Shown: positions 53,049 through 61,794 of the stretch, piece by piece
Layout of the letters: each line of letters opens with the position of its first letter
Position numbering within the stretch: position 1 is the first letter of the stretch
Notes under the pieces: model-generated
The model's input: only the letters and a program-made list of their open reading frames with translations
Told to the model about the DNA's origin: nothing
Database searches by the model: none
Program-made: the position numbers and the translations under genes
From: Bradyrhizobium sp. KBS0727
GTDB lineage: Bacteria > Pseudomonadota > Alphaproteobacteria > Rhizobiales > Xanthobacteraceae
Direction of reading: 5' to 3'
DNA: 64,000 bases
Assembly (NCBI RefSeq): GCF_005937885.2
Contig: NZ_CP042176.1
Location: 4,893,501 to 4,957,500, forward strand

Positions 53049-54566
53049 CTATCCGTGTGCCTTAGCCGGCCGCAGCATTCGCGTGACGCTACCAAACGCC
53101 TTGTCGATCACAGGCCAGAACAGCAGCACGATGGCCAGCGTCGTGATCGAGCCGACGAGGCCGTTCGACCAGAACACCTTCATGTCGCCGCCGGAGCCGA
53201 TCATCGACAATCGGAACGCGTCCTCGGCGCGGTTGCCGAGCACCAGAGCCAGCGTGAACGGCGCCAGCGGAATACCAATCTTCTTGAAGGCGTAACCGAC
53301 GACGCCAAAGCCGAGCATCAGCCAGATGTCGAACATCGCGTTCTGGATCGCGTAGGCGCCGATCGCGCAGGACACCACGATCATCGGGGCGACGGCGGCG
53401 AACGGCACCCGCAGAATCGAGGCAAAGATCGGCACCGTCGTCAGCACCAACACCAGTCCGACGACGTTGCCGAGATACATCGAGGCGATCAGACCCCAGA
53501 CGAAGTCCTTGTGCTCGACGAACAGTAACGGCCCCGGGTTGAGACCCCACACCATCAGGCCGCCCAGCAAAATCGCCGCGGTGCCGGAGCCGGGAATGCC
53601 GAGTGCGAGCATCGGCAGCAGCGCTGCGGTGCCGGATGCATGGGCCGCGGTTTCCGGCGCGAACACGCCCTCGATGCGGCCCTTGCCAAAGCTGTCCGGG
53701 TCCTTGGAAAAACGCTTGGCGAGGTTGTACCCCATGAATGAGGCTGCGATGGCCCCGCCCGGTGTGATGCCGAGCCAGCAGCCGATGAACGACGAACGCA
53801 GCAGCGTCACCCAGTATTTCGGCAGGTCCTTCCACACCGACAGCACCACGCGAAGCGAGATCCCGGCAGCGTGGCCGCGCAGCGCCAGGCGCTCCTCCAT
53901 CGTCAGCAGGATTTCGCTGATGCCGAACAGGCCGATGACCGCGACCAGGAAGTTGATGCCGCGCAGCAGTTCGGTGGAGCCGAAAGTCATGCGCAGCTGG
54001 CCGGATACGGTGTCCATGCCGATGCCTGCGAGCAGCAAGCCGAGCGACATCGAAATGACGGTCTTGTGCTTGGCCTCGCGGCCGAGGCCGACAAAGGAGC
54101 AGAAGGTGAGCAGATAAACCGCGAAGAATTCCGGCGGCCCGAATTTCAGCGCGAACGACGAGATCATCGGCGCCAGAAACGTGATCAGCAGCACCGCGAC
54201 CAGCGAGCCGATGAAAGACGAGGTGAAGGCCGCCGTCAGCGCTTCCGCCGCCCTGCCCTGTTGCGCCATCGGATAGCCGTCGAAAGTGGTGGCGACCGAC
54301 CAGGCTTCGCCGGGAATGTTGAACAGGATCGAGGTGATGGCGCCGCCGAACAACGCGCCCCAGTAGATGCAGGACAGCATCACGATCGCCGAGGTCGGAT
54401 CCATGGTGAAGGTCAGCGGCAAAAGGATCGCCACGCCGTTGGGGCCGCCGAGGCCCGGCAGCACGCCGACGAAAATGCCGAGCACCAGCCCGACCATCAT
54501 CAGCAGCAGCGTCTTCCATGTCAGGAGCACGGCAAAGCCGTGCACGAGTAGACCGAAGGCTTCCAT
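53049..54566 (-). CDS. tctA: Tripartite tricarboxylate transporter permease TctA
   Basis: Large membrane subunit, 505 aa, about eleven helices. GIFVGVLPGLGGPNGVAILL is the first TctA glycine-proline motif, SCIYWGALFGGAITSILFNI follows, and GITPGGAIAASFMGYNLAKR is the second motif. Na+- or H+-driven uptake of a carboxylate delivered by a periplasmic receptor. Cotranscribed with tctB, 21 bases upstream. The receptor gene tctC lies 3.4 kb away beyond the MTA genes. Confidence 0.95.
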   Translation of the reverse strand: MEAFGLLVHGFAVLLTWKTLLLMMVGLVLGIFVGVLPGLGGPNGVAILLPLTFTMDPTSAIVMLSCIYWGALFGGAITSILFNIPGEAWSVATTFDGYPMAQQGRAAEALTAAFTSSFIGSLVAVLLITFLAPMISSFALKFGPPEFFAVYLLTFCSFVGLGREAKHKTVISMSLGLLLAGIGMDTVSGQLRMTFGSTELLRGINFLVAVIGLFGISEILLTMEERLALRGHAAGISLRVVLSVWKDLPKYWVTLLRSSFIGCWLGITPGGAIAASFMGYNLAKRFSKDPDSFGKGRIEGVFAPETAAHASGTAALLPMLALGIPGSGTAAILLGGLMVWGLNPGPLLFVEHKDFVWGLIASMYLGNVVGLVLVLTTVPIFASILRVPFAAVAPMIVVSCAIGAYAIQNAMFDIWLMLGFGVVGYAFKKIGIPLAPFTLALVLGNRAEDAFRLSMIGSGGDMKVFWSNGLVGSITTLAIVLLFWPVIDKAFGSVTRMLRPAKAHG

Positions 54567-54587
54567 TATTCAGGTCCTGTCGATCTG

Positions 54588-55130
54588 TTAGTGGCCAAAG
54601 GCCGCTTCGAGCGGCCCCTTCGGCATGATGACGTCGAAGGCGATGTCGAAGGTCAGGAACATCACTGCGGTGAAGATGACGGCGGTCAGCAGCGACTTCC
54701 ACAGGGCGATCTTGCCGACCATCCGCATGAAGCCCGCAATCAGGAGGAAGCTTGCGACATAGAGCCCGAGATATTGCGTGGCGAGGCAGAACAGGAACGT
54801 CGGCACGAACACCGCCATGACCCGGCGAAGCTGTGCCCGGGTGACGAAAACTTCCGCGGCTTCCTTGCGCGACAGGAAGGCCGCCGCGAGGCCGTAGAGG
54901 CTGGCGCCGCCGAGGATCACGCAGAGATAGAACGGAAAATAGCCGGGCTGCGGACCGGTCGAATCCCAGGCAGCCCCGGTACGCCAGTTGTCCCATCCGA
55001 GCGTCACCGCGAGCGCGAGCAACAACAGCGACACCACGACGTCGACGATGCCGGTAGACGTCACCGCCAGCGAATCCGCCTCCGGCGCGGTCGGGTCATC
55101 GACGACAATTTCGATATCGGTATTGGACAT
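54588..55130 (-). CDS. tctB: Tripartite tricarboxylate transporter small subunit TctB
   Basis: 180 aa, four hydrophobic segments: VVSLLLLALAVTLGWDNWRT, FYLCVILGGASLYGLAAAFL, VFVPTFLFCLATQYLGLYVA and LLTAVIFTAVMFLTFDIAF. The GPQPGYFPFYLC motif is typical. Its N terminus (TDIEIVVDDPTAPEADSLAV) is cytoplasmic. Forms the membrane complex with TctA. Confidence 0.93.
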   Translation of the reverse strand: MSNTDIEIVVDDPTAPEADSLAVTSTGIVDVVVSLLLLALAVTLGWDNWRTGAAWDSTGPQPGYFPFYLCVILGGASLYGLAAAFLSRKEAAEVFVTRAQLRRVMAVFVPTFLFCLATQYLGLYVASFLLIAGFMRMVGKIALWKSLLTAVIFTAVMFLTFDIAFDVIMPKGPLEAAFGH

Positions 55131-55202
55131 GGATCACGCTTATCCCGGCAAGTATCGTTCGGCAGAGGGGATAGCGTGCTGGTATACCAAGCGTCAATGA
55201 TA

Positions 55203-56297
55203 TCAGGCGCGGTCCGGAAACGCGCTCGCAAGTGCAGCACGATCGGGCCGCAACACGCCGCGCTCGGTGATCAGGCCCGTCACCAGCCGGGCCGGCGTGA
55301 CATCGAAGGCATAATTGGCGACCGGCGAACCTGCGGGCACCACGCGCACCGTTTCGATGCGGCCGTCGGCGGTACGGCCGATCATGGTGGCGACCTCGTC
55401 CGCGGCGCGCTGCTCGATCGGGATCTGCCTGATGCCATCGTCGATACTAAAGTCGATGGTCGGCGACGGCAGCGCAACATAGAACGGAACGCCATTGTCG
55501 TAGGCTGCGAGCGCCTTCAGATAAGTTCCAATCTTGTTGCAGACGTCGCCATTGGCGGTCACTCGGTCGGTTCCGACGATCGCGAGATCGACCATGGCGT
55601 GCTGCATCAGATGGCCGCCGGTGTTGTCGGCGATCACTGTGTGCGGGACGCCGTGGTGGCCGAGTTCCCAAGCAGTGAGCGAAGCGCCCTGATTGCGCGG
55701 CCGGGTTTCGTCGACCCAGACGTGAATCTTCAGGCCGCGATCATGCGCCAGATAGATCGGCGCCGTCGCGGTCCCCCAATCGACCGTCGCCAGCCATCCG
55801 GCGTTGCAATGGGTCAGGATGTTGATCGCCTCGCCCGGCGCCTTGGTGGTGGCGATCGCCTCGATCAACGCCAGACCATGCTGGCCGATATCGCGGTTGA
55901 TCGCGACATCCTGTTCGGCAATTTCCGCCGCCCGAGCATAGGCGATGGGCGCGCGCTGGGAAGGCGGCGCCGGCTTGATCGCGTGCGTCATTTCATCGAG
56001 CGCCCATTTCAGATTGATGGCCGTCGGCCGCGTCGCGATCAGCAACTGGTAGGCACGGTCGATGCCGGCGTCGGAACGATCGTCGCGCATCGCCAGCGCC
56101 ATGCCGTAGGCGGCGGTCGCCCCGATCAACGGCGCCCCGCGTACCAGCATGGTGCGGATCGCCTCCGCTGCAGCCTGAGCGGTCTCAAGGCGCGCAATCA
56201 CGAACTCATGCGGCAGGCGCCGCTGGTCGATCGCTCCCACCGACCAGCCGTCCGGTTCCAGCCATATGCTGCGGAAATGCCGGCCGTCGACCTTCAT
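55203..56297 (-). CDS. mtnA: S-methyl-5-thioribose-1-phosphate isomerase
   Basis: 364 aa, the usual MtnA length. RTMLVRGAPLIGATAAYGMA, catalytic Cys in NILTHCNAGWLATVDWGTAT, VDETRPRNQGASLTAWEL and catalytic Asp in VGTDRVTANGDVCNKIGT. Converts 5-methylthioribose-1-phosphate to the ribulose form in salvage of methylthioadenosine. Overlaps mtnP by 4 bases. The following step is expected from the aldolase gene at 57273, not from MtnB/C/D, which are absent here. Confidence 0.95.
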   Translation of the reverse strand: MKVDGRHFRSIWLEPDGWSVGAIDQRRLPHEFVIARLETAQAAAEAIRTMLVRGAPLIGATAAYGMALAMRDDRSDAGIDRAYQLLIATRPTAINLKWALDEMTHAIKPAPPSQRAPIAYARAAEIAEQDVAINRDIGQHGLALIEAIATTKAPGEAINILTHCNAGWLATVDWGTATAPIYLAHDRGLKIHVWVDETRPRNQGASLTAWELGHHGVPHTVIADNTGGHLMQHAMVDLAIVGTDRVTANGDVCNKIGTYLKALAAYDNGVPFYVALPSPTIDFSIDDGIRQIPIEQRAADEVATMIGRTADGRIETVRVVPAGSPVANYAFDVTPARLVTGLITERGVLRPDRAALASAFPDRA

Positions 56298-57181
56298 GAG
56301 CGCAACACCCGCCCGGCCACCGCGTCGAGCTTCTTCAACAGGGCCGGATCGCGCACATCCGGCGCGGTAATCAAGGCTGAGTCAAGCGCCCGGTCGGAGC
56401 CGATCGGGCATGGCTCGTGTTGGCGTGGAAAATCGCGGGCGAGACGCGCAACCAATCCCCTGGCTTTCTCGGCATTCGAATTCAACACGCGAATGATATC
56501 CTGGACGGTAACGGCATCATGATGCGGATGCCAGCAATCGAAATCGGTGACCATCGCCACGCTGGCGTAACAGATCTCGGCCTCGCGGGCGAGTTTGGCC
56601 TCTGGCATGTTGGTCATGCCGATCACCGAATAGCCCTGCGCCTTGTAGGTCAGGCTCTCGGCGAGCGAGGAGAACTGCGGGCCTTCCATGCAGACATAGG
56701 TGCCGCCCTGCACCGCCGCGATGCCTTCGGCCTTGGCGGCCGCCGCCAGATGCATGTGCAGCCGTGGCGACACCGGATGGGCCATCGAGACATGGGCGAC
56801 GCAGCCCCTGCCGAAGAAAGAGCTTTCGCGCTTGTGGGTACGGTCGACAAACTGATCGACCAGCACGAACGTGCCGGGCGGCAGTTCCTCCCTGAACGAA
56901 CCGCAGGCCGAGAGCGAAACCAGGTCGGTGACCCCTGCCCGCTTCAGCACGTCGATATTGGCGCGGTAGTTGATGTCGGAGGGCGACAGTACATGTCCCT
57001 TGCCGTGCCGCGGCAGGAACACGATCGGCAAGCCCGCGATCACGCCACGCGTGAGTACCGCGGATGGCTCGCCCCAGGGGCTTTCGATTCTCTCGTCGCG
57101 GACGTCCTCCAGCCCCGGCAAGTCGTAGATGCCGGATCCGCCGATGATGCCAAGAACAGCATGGGTAACGGCACTGGTCAT
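56294..57181 (-). CDS. mtnP: S-methyl-5'-thioadenosine phosphorylase
   Basis: 295 aa. LGIIGGSGIYDLPGLEDVRD, FLPRHGKGHVLSPSDINYRA, VCMEGPQFSSLAESLTYKAQ and GMTNMPEAKLAREAEICYAS are the conserved purine-phosphorylase blocks of MtnP. Cleaves MTA with phosphate to adenine and 5-methylthioribose-1-phosphate. Divergent from the aldolase gene across a 91-base region with an inverted repeat. Confidence 0.95.
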   Translation of the reverse strand: MTSAVTHAVLGIIGGSGIYDLPGLEDVRDERIESPWGEPSAVLTRGVIAGLPIVFLPRHGKGHVLSPSDINYRANIDVLKRAGVTDLVSLSACGSFREELPPGTFVLVDQFVDRTHKRESSFFGRGCVAHVSMAHPVSPRLHMHLAAAAKAEGIAAVQGGTYVCMEGPQFSSLAESLTYKAQGYSVIGMTNMPEAKLAREAEICYASVAMVTDFDCWHPHHDAVTVQDIIRVLNSNAEKARGLVARLARDFPRQHEPCPIGSDRALDSALITAPDVRDPALLKKLDAVAGRVLRS

Positions 57182-57199
57182 GGGTACTCCCGATCAACT

Positions 57200-57231
57200 C
57201 GTCGCAGCAGATGTTCGACTATACTGCGACG
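57200..57231. promoter_or_regulatory. Inverted repeat in the mtnP/aldolase divergent promoter
   Basis: CGTCGCAG (57200-57207) and CTGCGACG (57224-57231) form a perfect 8+8 inverted repeat around a 16-base centre. A TATACT hexamer (57220-57225) overlaps the right arm. In a 91-base divergent region a shared operator or promoter is the simplest reading. Confidence 0.5.
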
Positions 57232-57272
57232 CAATAATCAAGCATTCTCCGCAGGGTACAAGGGACCTTGAA

Positions 57273-57923
57273 ATGCCGACCACGAATGACAGGGACAAGC
57301 GCCAATCCATCATCGACGCCTGCCGCAGCATGAATGCACTGGGAATCAATCAGGGCACCTCGGGCAATATCAGCCTGCGCCATGACAGCGGCCTGCTGAT
57401 CACGCCGACCAGCGTGCCCTACGAGACGATGCAGCCCGAGCAGATCGTGTTCATGAGCCTCGACGGCTCGCACGATCCCTCCCAGCGCCCGTCGAGCGAG
57501 TGGCGGTTTCATCTCGATATCCTGCGGGCGCGGCCCGAGGTCAACGCCGTGGTCCACGCGCATCCGCCCTATTCGACGATCCTGGCGATCATGAATCTCG
57601 AGATACCGCCGATCCACTACATGATTGCCTGCGCCGGCGGCGACACCATCCGCGTCGCGCCCTATGCGACCTTCGGCACGCAGGAGCTGTCGGCGCACGC
57701 GGTCGAAGCGCTCGAAGGTCGGCTCGCCTGCCTGATCGAGCATCACGGCATGATCGCGGTCGGGCCGTCGCTGTCTAAGGCGATGTGGCTTGCGGTCGAG
57801 GTCGAGGCGCTGGCGCGGCAATACCACGGCTGCCTGCAAATCGGCGCGCCGCGGTTGCTTCCGAAGGAGGAAATCAAGAACGTTCTCGGCAGGATCGCAG
57901 GATACGGTCCTGGCGACAAGTGA
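57273..57923 (+). CDS. Class II aldolase (Ald2-type, MTA DHAP shunt)
   Basis: 216 aa from ATG 57273; an upstream in-frame start at 57129 would overlap mtnP and is rejected. The Zn2+-binding His pair is in VVHAHPPYSTILAIMNLEIP and a third in LIEHHGMIAVGPSLS; NQGTSGNISLRH binds phosphate as in fuculose-phosphate aldolase. Beside mtnP and mtnA it most likely cleaves 5-methylthioribulose-1-phosphate to DHAP and methylthioacetaldehyde (the DHAP shunt described in Rhodospirillum and relatives). A fuculose-type aldolase is the alternative. Confidence 0.87.
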   Translation: MPTTNDRDKRQSIIDACRSMNALGINQGTSGNISLRHDSGLLITPTSVPYETMQPEQIVFMSLDGSHDPSQRPSSEWRFHLDILRARPEVNAVVHAHPPYSTILAIMNLEIPPIHYMIACAGGDTIRVAPYATFGTQELSAHAVEALEGRLACLIEHHGMIAVGPSLSKAMWLAVEVEALARQYHGCLQIGAPRLLPKEEIKNVLGRIAGYGPGDK

Positions 57924-57935
57924 CGTAGCCGGAAA

Positions 57936-57956
57936 TCGGCCGGCGCGGCAGGCCGA
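57936..57956. terminator. Hairpin between convergent aldolase and tctC genes
   Basis: TCGGCC (57936-57941) and GGCCGA (57951-57956) form a 6-bp stem in the 38 bases between two convergent genes. No clear T-run, so factor-independent termination is uncertain. Confidence 0.3.
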
Positions 57957-57961
57957 CGGCC

Positions 57962-59002
57962 TTACTTCGCGACGAATCCCGCTTCGTTCATCAGCGAGGC
58001 ATTGAGCTTGTCGTCGTCCTCGAGGAATTGCACCATATCCTTGCCGGTCAAGAAGATCGGCTTCAGCGCCTGCTTCTCCATGTAGTCCTTGTACTCGGCC
58101 GTCTGTGTCACCTTCTGGAACAGGTCGACATAGAACGCCTGCTGTTCCGGCGTCACCTTGCCGGGCAGGAACATGGCGCGCAGCATCAGATACTGCACGT
58201 CGAGCCCTTCCTCCTTGCAGGTCGGGATGTCGTTCCAGGATTGCGTCTCGGTGACCTTGGTCTTGTAGGCGATGCGCTCCTTGTCGAACACGCAGAGCGC
58301 GCGGACCTGGCCGGCGCGCCAGACCTCGAGATTCTCAGAGGGGTTGTTGACGTTGGATTCGGTGTGATTGCCGACCAGTTGCGTCGCCGCCTCGCCGCCG
58401 GACTTGTACGGCAGGTAGGAGAATTTCGCGCCGGTCTTCTGCTCCATGAAGACGGTCAGCACGTGATCTTCGCGCTTGGAGCCGGTGCCACCCATCTTGA
58501 ACGGCGAGCTCGCAGCCTTCGCGGCCGCGATGAACTCCTTCACGCTCTTCGGCCCCTCCGCGTTGTCCCACAACACGAACTGATCGAGCGCGATCACCGA
58601 CACCGGGGTCAGTTCGCGCCAGTTGAAGGGAATTTTCGCCGACAACGGCAACATGTAAATCAGGGAGTACGCGATCAGCACCTTGTTTGCGTCGCCGTCG
58701 CTGGATTTCATGTACATCAGCGCTTCGGCGCCGGACGCACCACCCTTCAGCGACACCACGATCGGCTGCTTCATCAGATTGTTCTTCTGGATCGCCGCCT
58801 GCATCATGCGCGCCATCTGGTCGGAAGCGCCGCCGGCGCCCGCCGCGACCACGATTTCGACCGGCTTGATCGGCTCCCAGGCGGCAAAAGCCGGCGCGCT
58901 GGCGATTATGGCCGTCAAGGCGGCCGCGGCTCTCAGAATATGTCCCACGCGCTTCTTCCCTATGTCATTGTTCTGTTTGATAAAATTGGATCGAATTCCC
59001 AC
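57962..59002 (-). CDS. tctC: Tripartite tricarboxylate transporter receptor TctC
   Basis: Periplasmic binding protein, 346 aa from GTG 59002. Signal peptide KKRVGHILRAAAALTAIIAS then APAFAAWEPIKP. The mature protein begins with the TctC/Bug motif PVEIVVAAGAGGASDQMARM, then KMGGTGSKREDHVLTVFMEQ and LPYKSGGEAATQLVGNHTES (carboxylate loops). Probably the receptor of TctAB at 53-55 kb, as no second TctAB is present. A later start is possible if the first 15 residues are not translated. Confidence 0.92.
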   Translation of the reverse strand: MGIRSNFIKQNNDIGKKRVGHILRAAAALTAIIASAPAFAAWEPIKPVEIVVAAGAGGASDQMARMMQAAIQKNNLMKQPIVVSLKGGASGAEALMYMKSSDGDANKVLIAYSLIYMLPLSAKIPFNWRELTPVSVIALDQFVLWDNAEGPKSVKEFIAAAKAASSPFKMGGTGSKREDHVLTVFMEQKTGAKFSYLPYKSGGEAATQLVGNHTESNVNNPSENLEVWRAGQVRALCVFDKERIAYKTKVTETQSWNDIPTCKEEGLDVQYLMLRAMFLPGKVTPEQQAFYVDLFQKVTQTAEYKDYMEKQALKPIFLTGKDMVQFLEDDDKLNASLMNEAGFVAK

Positions 59003-59090
59003 CCTATTGTGCGGGGGAATGGCGCTGAGTTCAAGCCGGACCGCAGCCGCTGCGCTATGACTTTCGCATGAGACGGCAAAGCGCGGTTCA

Positions 59091-59120
59091 AAAAAGCGCG
59101 GGCCCGCCTTGAGCCCGCGC
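59091..59120 (-). terminator. Rho-independent-type terminator, minus strand
   Basis: Read on the minus strand: GCGCGGGC, loop, GCCCGCGC, then a run of six Ts (from 59095 leftward, AAAAAA on the plus strand at 59090-59095). An 8-bp perfect GC stem plus T-run is a good intrinsic terminator. It lies just downstream of the ptsP fragment, so it may end transcripts entering from that side before tctC. Confidence 0.65.
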
Positions 59121-59158
59121 GACTGGTCGAATGCTAGGTCCGGGATCCGCTCACACGA

Positions 59159-59312
59159 TCAGGAGATCGTGTAACGATAGAGCGCGAGCTGGTCCGAGGT
59201 GCGCGGCAGGCTCTGGCCGACCATGAACTGTTCGGTGCGGAACAGTCCGATGCCGGCGTGGTCGGTGTCGTCGATGTGCGGCAGGTCGATCACGAGGCCA
59301 GCGTCAGGGTAT
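59159..59312 (-). pseudogene. Internal fragment of ptsP (EI-Ntr)
   Basis: A minus frame reads DAGLVIDLPHIDDTDHAGIG then LFRTEQFMVGQSLPRTSDQL and ALYRYTIS-stop. This matches the middle of PtsP (NAGLxIDLPHIxxTxAAGIGLFRTELQFMVGxSLPR...QLALYR), with one residue lost in RTE-LQFM. Everything before and after is missing. It is a 50-residue relic of the nitrogen PTS enzyme I gene. Confidence 0.75.
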
Positions 59313-60108
59313 CGCCTGCGCCGAGGAAATCGAGGTCCTTTCCTTGAACCGCCGTTCCCCGTGCCGCTCGTGGCGAACTAACGCACCGCTCGCTTGAATC
59401 GGAGGGTGTCGGCTCTGCCATGACACTATTCTCCGATGAGGGATCCGGGCTACACCCGTCTCTTCGGCGATTTCACGTACGGACATCACCGTAAAGTCCA
59501 GCGCGTCTGGTAGCCCTGAGACCGATATGATGATGGTGCACTGATCGTCCCATGCGCCGCCACGAGGCACCGCGAAATAGAGCCGGACCAGTCAGTCCCG
59601 ATCGGCTCAACCTTTCGGATTTCGGTGCTCACGAATTCTGGGACGCGGCGGTTCCTATGATGCCCCCCGTTTTGTCGGCACCAACGCCGGCCGAAGCGTA
59701 GAAGATCAGGCACTCCCCGGCGTTGCGCTGGTACCAGTTCGCGACACTCACTTACCAACGGTAAGCTCAATAGTGAATCTCGCGTAAAGCTTGATATCGA
59801 AATGCAGAATTTAACGAGTCCGGTCTCTTAGAATAACAAGATTATTGTTCCTGCAGATGGACTGCGGGGACGAAATGCTTACCTTGAGCGAATTACAAAT
59901 CGAAAGCTTGCATTGTCACGCGATTTGCGACGAAATTGGCGGGCGACTGAGCTTCCTCCTTCGCCCACAAATGGCCAGCTTCCAATTCGGCTTAAAATCC
60001 TGATGGATCATTTTGCTGATCAAGATCGATCGCCCGCCCCATCCTTTGTGCCCGATCTTCATGAAACAATTTGGGAGCCCTTAACAATTTCGAGGGCGGC
60101 TTGAAACG

Positions 60109-61284
60109 GTGAGAAAAACACGCAACATCTTGGTCTTCATGGGCACGCGCCCGGAAGCGGTAAAGCTCGCCCCCGTCGTGGCAGCGCTGCGCAGTTCCAG
60201 CGACTTTCATTGCACTGTGGTGGCGACAGGCCAGCACAAGGAGATGTTCCGTCAGGTCGCCGATACCTTCGGCTTCGCGGTCGACGCCGACCTCGACGTG
60301 ATGCGACCCAACCAGACACTGGCAGGACTGACCGCCAGACTCATGACCGGCATCGACGGCTGGCTGGAAACGGCACAGCCGGATATGGCGCTGGTACAGG
60401 GCGACACCACCACCGTCCTTGCAGCATCACTCGCCTGCTTCTACCGGCGCATCCCGATCGGTCATGTCGAAGCGGGGCTGCGCACCGGCAACATCTGGTC
60501 GCCGTTCCCCGAGGAGGCGAACCGCAAGCTCGCCACGCCGCTGGTCGCGCTTCACTTCGCGCCGACCGAGGGTGCGCGCGAGGCATTGCTCCGCGAGCAC
60601 GTTCCGGAAGAAATAATTTCGGTCACCGGCAACACCGTCATCGATGCCTTGCGCATCGAAGTGGCACGCCAGGCCGCCGACCCGGCGATACGCGCCGGTA
60701 TCGACACTGAGCTGAGCCAGCTTCTCGGCGCCGACTGGGCGCAGGTACCGACCGTGCTCATCACCGGACACCGCCGCGAAAATTTTGGCGACGGCATCGA
60801 ACAGATCTGCCGGGCGATCGTCATTCTGGCCGAGCGATTCCCGGATCATCGTTTCGTCTACCCGGTCCATCTCAACCCCAACGTCCAGACGCACGTCAAC
60901 CGGCTGCTCGGCGGCCTGCCGAACGTGCGGCTGATCGCGCCGCAGGGCTATCGCAACTTCGTAGCGCTGATGGCGCGCAGCAAGCTGGTGCTGACCGACT
61001 CCGGCGGCGTTCAGGAAGAAGCACCCTCGCTGGGCAAGCCGGTGCTTGTCATGCGCGACACTACCGAACGTCCCGAGGGCGTCACGGCCGGCACCGCTCT
61101 TTTGACCGGCCCGAATGCACCCGCCATCGTCGAGCACGCGGTACGGCTGCTGACGGATGAAACGGCCTACCGGCTGATGGCTACCGCGAGAAATCCATAC
61201 GGAGACGGGCACGCCGCCGAGCAGATCGTCGAGCGGATCCGCAACTATCTGGCAACCGAGCATCCACGACACCGCCGCGATTGA
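60109..61284 (+). CDS. wecB: UDP-N-acetylglucosamine 2-epimerase (non-hydrolysing)
   Basis: 391 aa from GTG 60109. ILVFMGTRPEAVKLAPVVAA, ALVQGDTTTVLAASLACFYR, GHVEAGLRTGNIWSPFPEEA and LTDSGGVQEEAPSLGKPVLV are textbook WecB blocks. Interconverts UDP-GlcNAc and UDP-ManNAc. It stands alone among remnants, outside the main cluster, but its product could feed the dehydrogenase at 11526 to give a ManNAcA-type donor. The AGLRTGN form separates it from FnlC at 15296. Confidence 0.93.
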   Translation: MRKTRNILVFMGTRPEAVKLAPVVAALRSSSDFHCTVVATGQHKEMFRQVADTFGFAVDADLDVMRPNQTLAGLTARLMTGIDGWLETAQPDMALVQGDTTTVLAASLACFYRRIPIGHVEAGLRTGNIWSPFPEEANRKLATPLVALHFAPTEGAREALLREHVPEEIISVTGNTVIDALRIEVARQAADPAIRAGIDTELSQLLGADWAQVPTVLITGHRRENFGDGIEQICRAIVILAERFPDHRFVYPVHLNPNVQTHVNRLLGGLPNVRLIAPQGYRNFVALMARSKLVLTDSGGVQEEAPSLGKPVLVMRDTTERPEGVTAGTALLTGPNAPAIVEHAVRLLTDETAYRLMATARNPYGDGHAAEQIVERIRNYLATEHPRHRRD

Positions 61285-61498
61285 GAAGGGCTGGCCGTGT
61301 AAACTTGAGTCTGGCACATTCACGGCCGCGATGCGCCCAGTGAAGTAGGCAAAATTGAAACACCATGATTGCATGACGGAGGCCACGTGGGCATTACACC
61401 GCATGGCCTCAGCCGGGACTGTCCGCTCCTCGCAAGATTCCGTTTCCGCAGAAACAATTGCGGGGAACAAAAACATTTCAGCCTAAAATATGATCAAC

Positions 61499-61698
61499 CT
61501 ACCAAAGGTTCTCGGCAGAGTCTTGACCGCAATTGGCGACGACTTCATAGCTTACCTTGGCGCCCTCGTTGAGGTTGCTGAGCCCCGCTTCCTCGACGGC
61601 CGAGATGTGCACGAATACGCCCTTGCCGCCTGTATCGGGCTGAATAAATCCGAGCCCTTTGTCGGATTGAACCACTTAACTGTCGCCAACGTCGTCAC
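61499..61698 (-). pseudogene. Frameshifted cold-shock (CspA-like) gene
   Basis: From GTG 61698 the minus strand reads TTLATVKWFNPTKGS; one extra base then shifts the frame. The correct continuation in the next frame is GFIQPDTGGKGVFVHISAVE then EAGLSNLNEGAKVSYEVVAN and CGQDSAENLW-stop. RNP1-like (KGFGFI region) and RNP2 (VFVHIS) motifs are split across the shift. Unless the base is a sequencing error, no functional CspA is made. The intact-looking downstream part shows the loss is recent. Confidence 0.85.
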
Positions 61699-61794
61699 TC
61701 CCTGTTTGATCTTTTTGGAGATGCTCTGGGTCTCGTTGGATGGCACCGCGCAGGATCAAATCTCTGCATTCTTCGCGTGACAGCATGTGACGGA

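Larger units (their letters stand above)
59003..60108. other. Gene-poor stretch with remnants
   Basis: 1.1 kb without an intact gene. It holds a terminator-like hairpin (59091-59120), a ptsP fragment (59159-59312) and degenerate coding-like bases. One example is a minus frame near 59640-59756 reading VSVANWYQRNAGECLIFYAS, a segment of a protein I cannot name. The last 300 bases, AT-richer, probably carry the wecB promoter. Confidence 0.5.

Noticed and set aside
53089..54996. 635-codon minus-strand frame overlapping tctA and tctB
   Set aside because: It is out of frame with both real genes and reads as Arg-rich shadow sequence.
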